Of a stretch of DNA of 64,000 nucleotides, positions 16,819-24,944 are shown in pieces. The DNA is taken from NCBI RefSeq assembly GCF_003201935.1, contig NZ_QJJL01000001.1, positions 855,417 through 919,416 of the forward strand, given 5' to 3'. A program made the position numbers and the translations under genes. The first letter of the stretch is position 1, and each line of letters opens with the position of its first letter. The stretch is from Loktanella sp. PT4BL (GTDB lineage Bacteria > Pseudomonadota > Alphaproteobacteria > Rhodobacterales > Rhodobacteraceae). The notes beneath the pieces are model-generated. The model searched no databases and was not told where the DNA came from. It worked only from the letters and a program-made list of their open reading frames with translations.

Positions 16819-17346
16819 ATGGAACCATTTATCGCGCAAATCATGCTCTTCGGGGGTAATTTTGCCCCGCGTGGCTGGGCTTTTTGTGATGGGCAGCTTT
16901 TGCCGATTTCGAGCAATTCCGCCCTCTTTTCTATCATCGGCACAGCCTTTGGTGGTGATGGGCGCACAACTTTTGCTTTGCCTGATCTGCGCGGACGGGT
17001 GCCAATGCACGCTGGGACCGGCCCGGGTTTGTCGCCCCGCCGGATCGGTGAAAGCATCGGTGTAGAAGATGTCGCACTCGTTGCATCGCAGATGCCGTCC
17101 CACAGCCATGAAATGCTGGTGGCTTCTGCGGCGGCAGCAAACAACCGTGCCGCAGACGATGCCATCGGACGGTCCGACATTTATGTTAACAATGACCCTT
17201 CAGACCCGACGACCCAGCCCTCTATCGTACTGAACAGTCGCACAATCGGCAGCGCAGGAGGCAGTCAGCGGCACGAAAACATGCAGCCAACACTCTGCAT
17301 TAATTATATCATCGCGTTGCAAGGGATCTTCCCGTCGCGCAACTAG
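16819..17346 (+). CDS. Phage tail-collar domain protein (microcystin-dependent-protein type)
   Basis: 175 residues from the ATG at 16819 with TTGGAG upstream; the frame is open further 5' but that part overlaps the divergent adhesin start. Typical family features: MEPFIAQIMLFGGNFAPRGW, AFCDGQLLPIS, IGTAFGGDGRTTFALPDLRG, then VPMHAGTGPG and a QMPSHSH segment, ending with NYIIALQGIFPSRN. Such proteins resemble short-tail-fibre collars but occur outside phages, often singly or in small groups, with poorly known roles. There are no other phage genes nearby. A hairpin at 17370-17399 follows. Confidence 0.9.
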   Translation: MEPFIAQIMLFGGNFAPRGWAFCDGQLLPISSNSALFSIIGTAFGGDGRTTFALPDLRGRVPMHAGTGPGLSPRRIGESIGVEDVALVASQMPSHSHEMLVASAAAANNRAADDAIGRSDIYVNNDPSDPTTQPSIVLNSRTIGSAGGSQRHENMQPTLCINYIIALQGIFPSRN

Positions 17347-17369
17347 AACTGTCAGCGATCCTCACACAA

Positions 17370-17399
17370 GGGACAAGCTGGGATATCCTGGCTTGTCCC
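17370..17399 (+). terminator. Hairpin terminator after the tail-collar gene
   Basis: GGGACAAGC (17370-17378) pairs with GCTTGTCCC (17391-17399), a 9-bp stem with a 12-base loop. It lies 24 bp after the stop codon. The T-tract is weak and starts about ten bases later. Confidence 0.5.
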
Positions 17400-17426
17400 A
17401 CGCGACATATTTTGAAAGGAAACATA

Positions 17427-18641
17427 GTGTTACGCCGCAATCTCGCATTCGTCTCCGCCTTATTCTGCGCCGCCTTTCAGGCTTCCGCCGTCAGCGCCTC
17501 CGATCACCGCGATGCGCCCCTGACGCAGCTTTATCCGATGTCAGATATCGGTGATAATTTCCTGTTCCGAGGCGCCCAGACGGGTGGCTTGACGATGGCC
17601 TATACGCTCAACCCGCTGTCAGGCAGCGGCGCGCCGGGCACGCTCGGGTCCGAGGATATCAAGCTTGATCCGGATCTGATCTATATGTTCCGGCTGGATC
17701 TCGACGATGACGCGCGCGCCGACATTGCCTATAAAGTCAGGGTCCGGGATATCGATGGCGAGCGACAGAAACAAACAGTCGAACTTCGGGTAGCCGAAGG
17801 CGAGGAGGCTCGTTCGAACCGCTGGAACGGCCGCGAAATTGCACGCGGCTATACGACTGCGCTCAATCGCGCGCTTGAAGTAGTCGAAGGCGATAACGGC
17901 GAGCTGCTGTTCATCGGCCCACGGCGTGATCCATTCTTTTTTGACTTCTCAACTGTGCAGGCCCCGGCCGCCCTTGCGATTAAACAGGCACTGGCCGGTG
18001 GCGACAACCTGCCAGCCGAACCCACCTCTATCGGTGCCTTCGGGATTTCGGATATGACACTGATCGTTCTTGAAATCCCCGGTCTGGCCGATCAGGCGCT
18101 CAACTACTGGGCGGTGGTCGCGGACAGTAACGGCATATCTGTTGACCGGATGGGGCGCGCGGGTGTGCAGGGCATCTTCTTTGTCGATCCGCCCGTCGGA
18201 TACAACCCGGCACGCTATCTGCCCGTCGACCCCGAATATCCCACCGTTGGTGACTTCAACAACGCCTATAACGCCGCAAACCCGGATGAAGGTCTTTCAC
18301 GCTTCGGCGATCAGTTCACCTTCAGCTTTAACCGGCTTGAGGTCGAAGAGGACAAGCTGAAAGACACCGTGGCCTTCTATGCCCCCGATATGCTGACATG
18401 GGACCCCTCGCAACCTGCAGGCTATCCCAACGGGCGCAGTTTTGCGGAAGATGCGATCTACTGGACGATCACGGACATCAACCCGTTCCGCTACGAGGCC
18501 CCCGACAGCTTCCTGCCGCGCAGCTCTGATCAGGCGCTCAATGACGAGAAATTCCCCTATGCAGCGCCATCCTTCAATCAAGCATGGCAACCGGGAATTC
18601 CGGTGCGGCCAGTGGCACCGATCTATATGGACGAGGAATAA
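17427..18641 (+). CDS. Secreted DUF4331-family protein
   Basis: 404 residues from a GTG at 17427, with AAAGGA seven bases upstream; a TTG at 17412 is in frame but would include that site. It begins with a signal peptide (LAFVSALFCAAFQASAVSA) and continues SDHRDAPLTQLYPMSDIGDN, the conserved opening of DUF4331. Later landmarks are FFDFSTVQAPAALAIKQ and NALNDEK-like segments near the end. Function of the family is not established; members are periplasmic or secreted. It is not clearly in an operon, since hairpin 17370-17399 separates it from the tail-collar gene. Confidence 0.85.
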   Translation: MLRRNLAFVSALFCAAFQASAVSASDHRDAPLTQLYPMSDIGDNFLFRGAQTGGLTMAYTLNPLSGSGAPGTLGSEDIKLDPDLIYMFRLDLDDDARADIAYKVRVRDIDGERQKQTVELRVAEGEEARSNRWNGREIARGYTTALNRALEVVEGDNGELLFIGPRRDPFFFDFSTVQAPAALAIKQALAGGDNLPAEPTSIGAFGISDMTLIVLEIPGLADQALNYWAVVADSNGISVDRMGRAGVQGIFFVDPPVGYNPARYLPVDPEYPTVGDFNNAYNAANPDEGLSRFGDQFTFSFNRLEVEEDKLKDTVAFYAPDMLTWDPSQPAGYPNGRSFAEDAIYWTITDINPFRYEAPDSFLPRSSDQALNDEKFPYAAPSFNQAWQPGIPVRPVAPIYMDEE

Positions 18642-19107
18642 GACCCGTGATCCGCAGGCGCCTAGGTTAGGATCAGGGCGGGTGTATGCCATCCCGCGGT
18701 GGCTAGTCTATCTGCTGTGATACATGTATCCCAGCAGGTAGGCCCTAAAACGATTTTCCTGACCGGCGCCATAATTTCTGCGCCACAGGCGGACGTTACA
18801 GGTGATCCAGTGTACTTATTCCGCCCTTAAGGCGCAGCCGGCGTATCAACCGAACAAGCTGACGGGCTTTGTCCAGTGGCAAGTCCTCCGGCTTGCCGGA
18901 AAGTGTTTTCGCGCACCGTCCAGAACTGATCGGTTTAGACCGATATTGCACTTCTCACGCAGGATAGTTTCCTGCAAACGACATGAAAATTCACAGCGGC
19001 AGTAGGAAAATGTCGGTTTGATATCGCGTATATTTCGGGTCCCCGAAATTCGACCTGGAAGCAATATTTGTATTAATTCTTTATTACCAATGCCTTATTT
19101 TTGGCAA
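18642..19107. other. Intergenic region, nothing recognised
   Basis: 466 bp between the DUF4331 gene and tRNA-Ser. Short open frames occur on both strands but none has a ribosome site or family resemblance. There is no clear terminator hairpin, repeat or attachment-site duplication of the tRNA 3' end. Confidence 0.5.
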
Positions 19108-19197
19108 TGGCGGAGACGAAGGGATTCGAACCCTCGAGACGGTTTCCCGCCTACTCCCTTAGCAGGGGAGCGCCTTCGACCACTCGGCCACGTCTCC
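19108..19197 (-). tRNA. tRNA-Ser (anticodon GCU)
   Basis: 90 nt including an encoded CCA. The 7-bp acceptor stem GGAGACG/CGTCTCC is intact, with discriminator G. The anticodon loop reads CTGCTAA in a CTCCC/GGGAG stem, and a long variable arm typical of class II serine tRNA is present. The T-loop GGTTCGAATCC matches consensus. Confidence 0.95.
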
Positions 19198-19329
19198 GCC
19201 GACGCGTCTAGCAGGAACAAACTGCCGATCACAAGTAGAATCTTGGATTTTGGGGCCTTTGCGTCTTGGCTGTGAGGTTTGCCTATTTCGCAGCGGGGCG
19301 GACGTTGCGAGAAAGGATAAAATGAATTA

Positions 19330-19344
19330 GAACAAATAGTGAAC
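19330..19344. promoter_or_regulatory. LexA box (SOS operator)
   Basis: GAACAAATAGTGAAC, an exact GAAC-N7-GAAC (the complement of GTTC-N7-GTTC), the alphaproteobacterial LexA site. It lies 18 bp upstream of the imuA start, where it would block transcription of the whole mutagenesis cassette. Confidence 0.8.
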
Positions 19345-19361
19345 ATAAAGAGGGATTCGGT

Positions 19362-20048
19362 GTGTCGTGTGTGACCCCACTTCGTTTACACAAAGGTCTG
19401 GAAGGGCAGGGGCCGCGTGCTGCGCCAATCGCCCATACCTTGTCAGAGGCTTTTCCGAACCACCCCGCAGACGCCAGTGCTGTGGGTTTTGCTCTCTCGC
19501 GGCTGCCGCGCGGTACAGCACCGGTCCTGTGGGTGCAGGATCGTTTGTCCCGCAAAGAGGCGGGGCGTCCTGCGCTGGCGGGAATGCGCGCGGATCGTCC
19601 GGTGATTATGGTCGGTCTTTCGCGTGCCGTGGACGTGCTTTGGGCGATGGAGGACGGGTTGCGCTGTCGCAGCCTTGGCGCTGTGATTGGCGAGATTTGG
19701 GGCGATCCGCCCTGTCTGGATTTTACCGCCACCAAACGACTGGCCCTGCGCGCAGAGGCCGGCGACGTGCCCTGCTGGTTGATCCGCAGGGCGGCCAGCC
19801 CCGATCTGAGCGCCGCGCGCGAACGTTGGCGTGTCGCCAGTATCCCCTCTGCCCCCCACCCGCACGATCCGCAGGCCCCCGGCGCGCCGCGCTGGGCGCT
19901 CGATCTGTTTCGGGCACGCCATACCAGGCCCGGCCAATGGGTGGCCAGCTATGACCGCGCGACGGATCGTGTCGATCTCGCTGCCCCAGTTCGCGATCGA
20001 GCGGTGGATGCGCGTGATGGAACGGCAGGGGAACGCACCGCCGGATAA
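19362..20048 (+). CDS. imuA: ImuA-type SOS mutagenesis protein
   Basis: 228 residues from a GTG. It resembles the alphaproteobacterial ImuA family (RecA/SulA-like, without a complete Walker A). Visible family features include HTLSEAFPNHPADASAVGFA near the N-terminus, PVLWVQDRLSRKEAGRP, RAVDVLWAMEDGLRCRSLGA and an Arg/Pro-rich tail. ImuA and ImuB assist the error-prone polymerase DnaE2 during damage-induced mutagenesis. The gene follows a perfect LexA box and overlaps imuB by 98 bases. The last ~30 residues are read in a different frame from imuB and look unconstrained. Confidence 0.85.
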   Translation: MSCVTPLRLHKGLEGQGPRAAPIAHTLSEAFPNHPADASAVGFALSRLPRGTAPVLWVQDRLSRKEAGRPALAGMRADRPVIMVGLSRAVDVLWAMEDGLRCRSLGAVIGEIWGDPPCLDFTATKRLALRAEAGDVPCWLIRRAASPDLSAARERWRVASIPSAPHPHDPQAPGAPRWALDLFRARHTRPGQWVASYDRATDRVDLAAPVRDRAVDARDGTAGERTAG

Positions 20049-21483
20049 TATCCCCGTGGTACTGGCCCGCGAAGGACAGCATGGTCCGGTTATTCACGCC
20101 GCCAACCGGACTGCGCGGCTTGAGGGGATCACGCCGGGATCGCGGGTGGTCGATATGCGCGCGATTTGCCCCGAACTGCAGGTCGCATATGCCGATGAGG
20201 CGGGCGATCGTGCAGCCCTTGACCGACTGGTCCTTTGGGCGCGCCGGTGGTGCCCGTGGACGGTGCGGGATGGCAATGACGGGCTCATTCTGGACACCAC
20301 AGGGGCCGACCATCTTTGGGGGGGTGAGGCGGCCATGCTGGTCGAGATGGAAACGCAGTTATCCTTGCTGGGTCTGACCGCGCGGTTGGCGGTGGCGCCC
20401 ACATGGGGGGCGGCCTGGGCGCTTGCGCGTTTCGGTCCGGTGCGCGCGATCTGCGGGGCGGACGAGATTTATTTCAAACTGGGGGCCTTGCCGGTGGCCG
20501 GTTTGCGGCTTGATGCGCCGACGCTGCTTTTGCTGCGCCGCCTGGGGTTGAAAACCATTGGTGCTGTCATGGATGTACCCCGCCTGTCCCTGACCCGCCG
20601 CTTTGTAAAGGCGGGGGTGCAGGCCAACCCGCTGATACGGCTGGACCAGCTGATGGGCAAATTGGCTGAACCGGTTTCCAGCGTCGATGCCAAGCCTGTG
20701 ATCCGCGCGCAGGCCCGTTTGGCCGAGCCGGTTTTTGACCCAACCCCCTATCTGCCGGAGCTTTGTGATGATCTTTGTGATCAGTTGAAACAGACCGGAC
20801 AGGGGTGCCGCCGCCTGCATCTGACGGTCTATAGAACCGACGGCGATGTCAGCCATGTTGATGTCGCGACCTCTGCGCCAACACGCGATCCTGCGCATTT
20901 GCATGGTCTTTTCCGGGATAAGCTGGAACGTATCAACCCCGGTTTCGGGTTTGACCTGATCACGCTGGCGGCGGGGGCGTTGGAGGAGATGCAGGACCGC
21001 CAGACCCGTCTGGAGGGTGGGGCGGACGATGATCTGCGCCTGACACAGCTGATTGACCGGCTCAGCGCGAAATTCGGCCCGTGTGCAGTGACCCGCCCCA
21101 TTTTGCGCCAAAGCCATCTGCCCGAACGGGCCGAGGCGCAGATCGCAGCGCTTGCAAACGCACCTGGCGAGGGCACGGTTTTGATCAAGGAACGCCCCCT
21201 GCGCCTGCTTGATCATCCTGAAGAGGTGCGCGTGCTCTACGCCGTGCCCGAAGGCCCGCCTGCACAATTTGTCTGGCGCAGGCAAACTCACCGTGTGGCC
21301 CGTTATGCAGGGCCCGAACGGATCGCGCCCGAGTGGTGGAAGGACCGCCCCGGCACGCGGTTGCGTGACTATTTCAAGGTTGAGAACCAGACGGGTCTGC
21401 GGTTGTGGTTGTATCGCGAAGGCCTGCATGAGGATGGGCGCGGGGGGGATCCGCGCTGGTTTGTGCATGGGTTTTTCGCATGA
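19951..21483 (+). CDS. imuB: ImuB, Y-family polymerase homologue of the mutasome
   Basis: 510 residues from the ATG at 19951 inside the end of imuA; the frame is open farther upstream but the family begins RRIVSISLPQFAIERW. The Y-family fold is recognisable (AANRTARLEGITPGSRVVDM, LDTTGADHLWGG, APTWGAAWALARF), but the catalytic acidic residues of true translesion polymerases are not all present, as is usual for ImuB. The C-terminal ~150 residues with RQTHRVARYAGPERIAPEWW form the ImuB tail that binds the beta clamp and partners. It acts with imuA and dnaE2 in SOS mutagenesis. Confidence 0.9.
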   Translation: MTARRIVSISLPQFAIERWMRVMERQGNAPPDNIPVVLAREGQHGPVIHAANRTARLEGITPGSRVVDMRAICPELQVAYADEAGDRAALDRLVLWARRWCPWTVRDGNDGLILDTTGADHLWGGEAAMLVEMETQLSLLGLTARLAVAPTWGAAWALARFGPVRAICGADEIYFKLGALPVAGLRLDAPTLLLLRRLGLKTIGAVMDVPRLSLTRRFVKAGVQANPLIRLDQLMGKLAEPVSSVDAKPVIRAQARLAEPVFDPTPYLPELCDDLCDQLKQTGQGCRRLHLTVYRTDGDVSHVDVATSAPTRDPAHLHGLFRDKLERINPGFGFDLITLAAGALEEMQDRQTRLEGGADDDLRLTQLIDRLSAKFGPCAVTRPILRQSHLPERAEAQIAALANAPGEGTVLIKERPLRLLDHPEEVRVLYAVPEGPPAQFVWRRQTHRVARYAGPERIAPEWWKDRPGTRLRDYFKVENQTGLRLWLYREGLHEDGRGGDPRWFVHGFFA

Positions 21484-21508
21484 ACCTGTGGTGCATATTG
21501 TGGGCTTG

Positions 21509-21606
21509 GGATGCCTCCGGCAGTGGGGTGAGTGGCGTCTTGGAAACTGTCCAGTGGACAGTTTCAGCCGCGAACGGGCGGAGCCCATTTGGCAAGATGA
21601 TAAGCC
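21509..21606. repeat. Mosaic repeat element in the imuB-dnaE2 gap
   Basis: Its ends (TGCCTCCGGC on the left, TTTGGCAAGATGATAAG on the right) match the start and finish of the short repeats at 48237 and 57407. The middle is an insert containing an 11-bp perfect inverted repeat (21543-21553 with 21555-21565, GAAACTGTCCA). It lies in the 144-bp gap between two genes that are often directly adjacent. Confidence 0.4.
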
Positions 21607-21627
21607 TGTCGGATCGGGGGGTGGAAA

Positions 21628-24600
21628 ATGCCTGAAAACGACCACCAACACCCCCGACGTACGCTGGATGGCGATGATTTTCCGCCAAACCCCCGGGCAT
21701 CCTTTGTCGAACTGGGGGTGACGACCTGTTTTTCCTTTCTGCGCGGGGCCTCTGACGCGGTGGATCTGGCCGCGACCGCTTGGGCGCTGGGCTATGATGC
21801 CTTGGGCTGTGCGGACCTCAACACGATGGCCGGTGTTGTGCGCCTGCATACCGAAGCAACCAAGGCGAATATCCGCCCTGTCATTGGGTGCCGCATCCGG
21901 CTTGTCAGTGGTGAGGCCTTCCTTGCCTATCCTACAGACCGTGCTGCCTATGGGCGGCTGTGTACGCTATTGTCCAAGGGTAAAATGCACGGGGTTGATG
22001 GCGCATGGCAGGACAAAGGTGTTTGCGATATCACGCTGGACGATCTGGCCAAACAGAGCGCAGGGGTGCAGTTGATCGCGCTGCCGGGCGAAAATATCGA
22101 CCATTTCAGTGCCGGTTTGCGGCGGCAGATCCGTGCACTGCCAACACTCAAACATATCGCGGCCAGTTATCTCTATCGCGGCGATGATCGCGCGCGGATC
22201 AATCAGCTTGATGCGCTGGCGCGTGCCAACGGGCTCTCTATTCTGGCCACGAATGACGTGCATTACCACGCCCCTGACAGGCGCCCTTTGCAGGATGTCA
22301 TGACCTGCATCCTGCATAAAACCACGATCCACAAAGCGGGGTTTCTGCTGGATGCCAACGCCGAACGACACCTCAAATCGCCAGCACAGATGGCGGGGCT
22401 CTTTGCGGAATGGCCCCATGCGATTGCGGCGACGCGCAAAGTGGCGGATGCGTGCAATTTCAACCTGACCGAACTGGCCTATGAGTACCCGCGCGAGACG
22501 GTGCCGGATGGGGCTACTGCGCAAGAACACCTTGAAGCGCTGACATGGAAAGGGGCCGCCACCCGCTATCCCGACGGTGTCCCGCCCGAGATCACGGCAA
22601 TCCTGCGTAAAGAACTGGCCCTGATTGCCAAGCTTGATATCGCCCAGTACTTCCTGACCATCGAACAGATTGTTGATTTCGCGCGCCACCAGACCACGCC
22701 GGAAATCCTGTGTCAGGGCAGGGGCTCTGCGGCCAATTCCGCTGTCTGTTACGTGCTGGGCATCACATCTGTTGACCCCAATAAAAACGATCTGCTGTTC
22801 GAGCGGTTTATCAGCGAAGAGCGCCGCGAACCCCCTGATATCGACGTTGATTTCGAACATGAACGCCGTGAAGAGGTGATCCAGCATATCTACCACAAAT
22901 ACGGGCGCCACCGTGCCGCCCTCTGTGCGACCGTGATCCACTACCGCCCCCGCATGGCGGTGCGCGAGGTGGGCAAGGTCATGGGCTTGTCCGAGGATAT
23001 CACAACCGCATTGGCCAAAACCATCTGGGGGTCATGGGGGCGCGAAGTGGGTGCGCGCGAAGCGGCTGAGGCAGGGATCGACCTGCGCGATCCGCTGATG
23101 GCGCGTACCATCAAACTGGCCGACCAGATGATCGGCATGCCGCGGCATCTGGGGCAGCATGTGGGGGGCTTTGTCCTGACCGAAAAGCCGCTGGTGGAAA
23201 CTGTGCCCATCGGCAATGGCGCGATGCCCGATCGCAGTTTTATCGAATGGGACAAGGATGACATCGACGCGTTGCGCATCCTCAAGGTTGATGTGCTGGC
23301 GCTCGGCATGTTGACATGTATCCGCAAGGCCTTTGATCTGATTGATGCCCATTACGGCAAACGCTTCACCCTTGCCACTGTCCCGCAAGAGGACCCTGCG
23401 GTTTATGATATGCTGTGTCGCGGGGACAGTCTGGGCACCTTTCAGGTGGAAAGCCGCGCACAGATGAACATGCTGCCGCGCCTGAAACCGCGTGAATTCT
23501 ACGATCTGGTCATCCAGGTCGCCATTGTCCGGCCCGGGCCCATTCAGGGGGACATGGTCCATCCCTACCTGCGCCGCCGCAGTGGCAAGGAACCGCCAGA
23601 ATACCCATCCCCCGGTCCGGGGCATGACCCTGATGAGCTGCGCAAAGTGCTCGGTCGCACCCTTGGTGTGCCTATCTTTCAGGAACAGGCGATGAAGATC
23701 GCCATGGTCGCGGCAGAGTTTTCCACCAAAGAAGCCAATGAACTGCGCAAGGCCATGGCCACCTTCCGGTCCCGCGGCACGATTGGCGCGCTTGAGGACA
23801 AGATGGTCAGCCGCATGATCAAACGCGGGTATGATCCGGAATTTGCGGCACGCTGTTTCAACCAGATCAAAGGCTTCGGCGACTACGGTTTCCCCGAAAG
23901 CCATGCCGCCAGTTTCGCGCATCTGGTCTATATCTCTTGCTGGCTGAAATGCCATTATCCGGATGTATTCTGTGCGGCCTTGCTCAATTCCCAGCCGATG
24001 GGGTTTTACGCCCCCGCCCAAATCGTGCGCGATGCGCGCGAACATCAGGTGATCGTGCGGGCGGCTGATGTGAATTATTCGGATTGGGACAACACGCTGG
24101 AACCCGTCAGCCCTGGTGTCTTTGCCGTGCGGCTGGGTCTGCGCCAGATTGACGGGATGCGGCAGGAGATGGGGCAGCGTCTGATGGATGCCCGCACCGC
24201 ACCTTTCACCGATTTGACCGACCTTAAAGAACGCGCACGGCTTGATGCGGGCACAATGCGCAAACTCGCCGCCGCCGATACGTTGCGATCCATGGCACTT
24301 GACCGGCGACAAGCGCTTTGGGACGCGCGGGCTCTGCGTGACGCGCCGGACCTGCCGCTTTTTGCCGGCACCCGTGATGAGGGCGAAGAACAGCGTTTTG
24401 ACCTGCCCCGGATGCCTGTGTGCGAACATGTGGTGGCGGACTACCAGACGACGCGACTGTCACTCAAAGCGCATCCGATGTCCTTCCTGCGCCGCAGTAT
24501 GGACAAACAGGGCTATGCCCCGACCCGTGCCCTGCAGGACATGCGCAATGGGCGGCAGATCAAACTGGCTGGCATCGTATTGATCCGGCAACGCCCGGGC

Positions 24601-24933
24601 AGTGCCAAGGGCGTGTGCTTCATCACGCTTGAGGATGAAACCGGTGTTGCCAATCTGGTGGTCTGGCCCAAAGTGATGGCAGCGTACCGCAAGGTGATCA
24701 TGCGGGCCCGCGTCATTGACGTACGCGGGACCATCCAGCGCGATGCGGATGTAATCCATGTGGTCGCCCATCACCTGACCGACCGCAGTGATGCGTTGGA
24801 ACGGCTGTCGCACGACCGGATGGAGGCGCCATTGGCCCGCGCAGATGAGGTCAGAAAGGCCATCCCACATGACCCGAGGGGCGGGCATCCGCGCGACGTG
24901 CGGGTCATCCCGAAATCACGGGATTTTCACTAG
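21628..24933 (+). CDS. dnaE2: Error-prone DNA polymerase III alpha subunit DnaE2
   Basis: 1101 residues. A PHP domain opens the protein (ELGVTTCFSFLRGASDAVDL, ATNDVHYHAPDRRPLQDVM). The polymerase core includes QGRGSAANSAVCYVLGI and PPDIDVDFEH with the catalytic acidic residues, then RKAMATFRSRGT, FPESHAASFAHLVY and a C-terminal OB fold (GIVLIRQRPGSAKGVCFITL). The length and lack of the replicative DnaE tail fit DnaE2, which with ImuA and ImuB carries out damage-induced mutagenesis. A GGTGGAAA site precedes the ATG. It ends 11 bp from a convergent chemoreceptor gene. Confidence 0.93.
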   Translation: MPENDHQHPRRTLDGDDFPPNPRASFVELGVTTCFSFLRGASDAVDLAATAWALGYDALGCADLNTMAGVVRLHTEATKANIRPVIGCRIRLVSGEAFLAYPTDRAAYGRLCTLLSKGKMHGVDGAWQDKGVCDITLDDLAKQSAGVQLIALPGENIDHFSAGLRRQIRALPTLKHIAASYLYRGDDRARINQLDALARANGLSILATNDVHYHAPDRRPLQDVMTCILHKTTIHKAGFLLDANAERHLKSPAQMAGLFAEWPHAIAATRKVADACNFNLTELAYEYPRETVPDGATAQEHLEALTWKGAATRYPDGVPPEITAILRKELALIAKLDIAQYFLTIEQIVDFARHQTTPEILCQGRGSAANSAVCYVLGITSVDPNKNDLLFERFISEERREPPDIDVDFEHERREEVIQHIYHKYGRHRAALCATVIHYRPRMAVREVGKVMGLSEDITTALAKTIWGSWGREVGAREAAEAGIDLRDPLMARTIKLADQMIGMPRHLGQHVGGFVLTEKPLVETVPIGNGAMPDRSFIEWDKDDIDALRILKVDVLALGMLTCIRKAFDLIDAHYGKRFTLATVPQEDPAVYDMLCRGDSLGTFQVESRAQMNMLPRLKPREFYDLVIQVAIVRPGPIQGDMVHPYLRRRSGKEPPEYPSPGPGHDPDELRKVLGRTLGVPIFQEQAMKIAMVAAEFSTKEANELRKAMATFRSRGTIGALEDKMVSRMIKRGYDPEFAARCFNQIKGFGDYGFPESHAASFAHLVYISCWLKCHYPDVFCAALLNSQPMGFYAPAQIVRDAREHQVIVRAADVNYSDWDNTLEPVSPGVFAVRLGLRQIDGMRQEMGQRLMDARTAPFTDLTDLKERARLDAGTMRKLAAADTLRSMALDRRQALWDARALRDAPDLPLFAGTRDEGEEQRFDLPRMPVCEHVVADYQTTRLSLKAHPMSFLRRSMDKQGYAPTRALQDMRNGRQIKLAGIVLIRQRPGSAKGVCFITLEDETGVANLVVWPKVMAAYRKVIMRARVIDVRGTIQRDADVIHVVAHHLTDRSDALERLSHDRMEAPLARADEVRKAIPHDPRGGHPRDVRVIPKSRDFH

Positions 24934-24944
24934 CTCAATATGGT

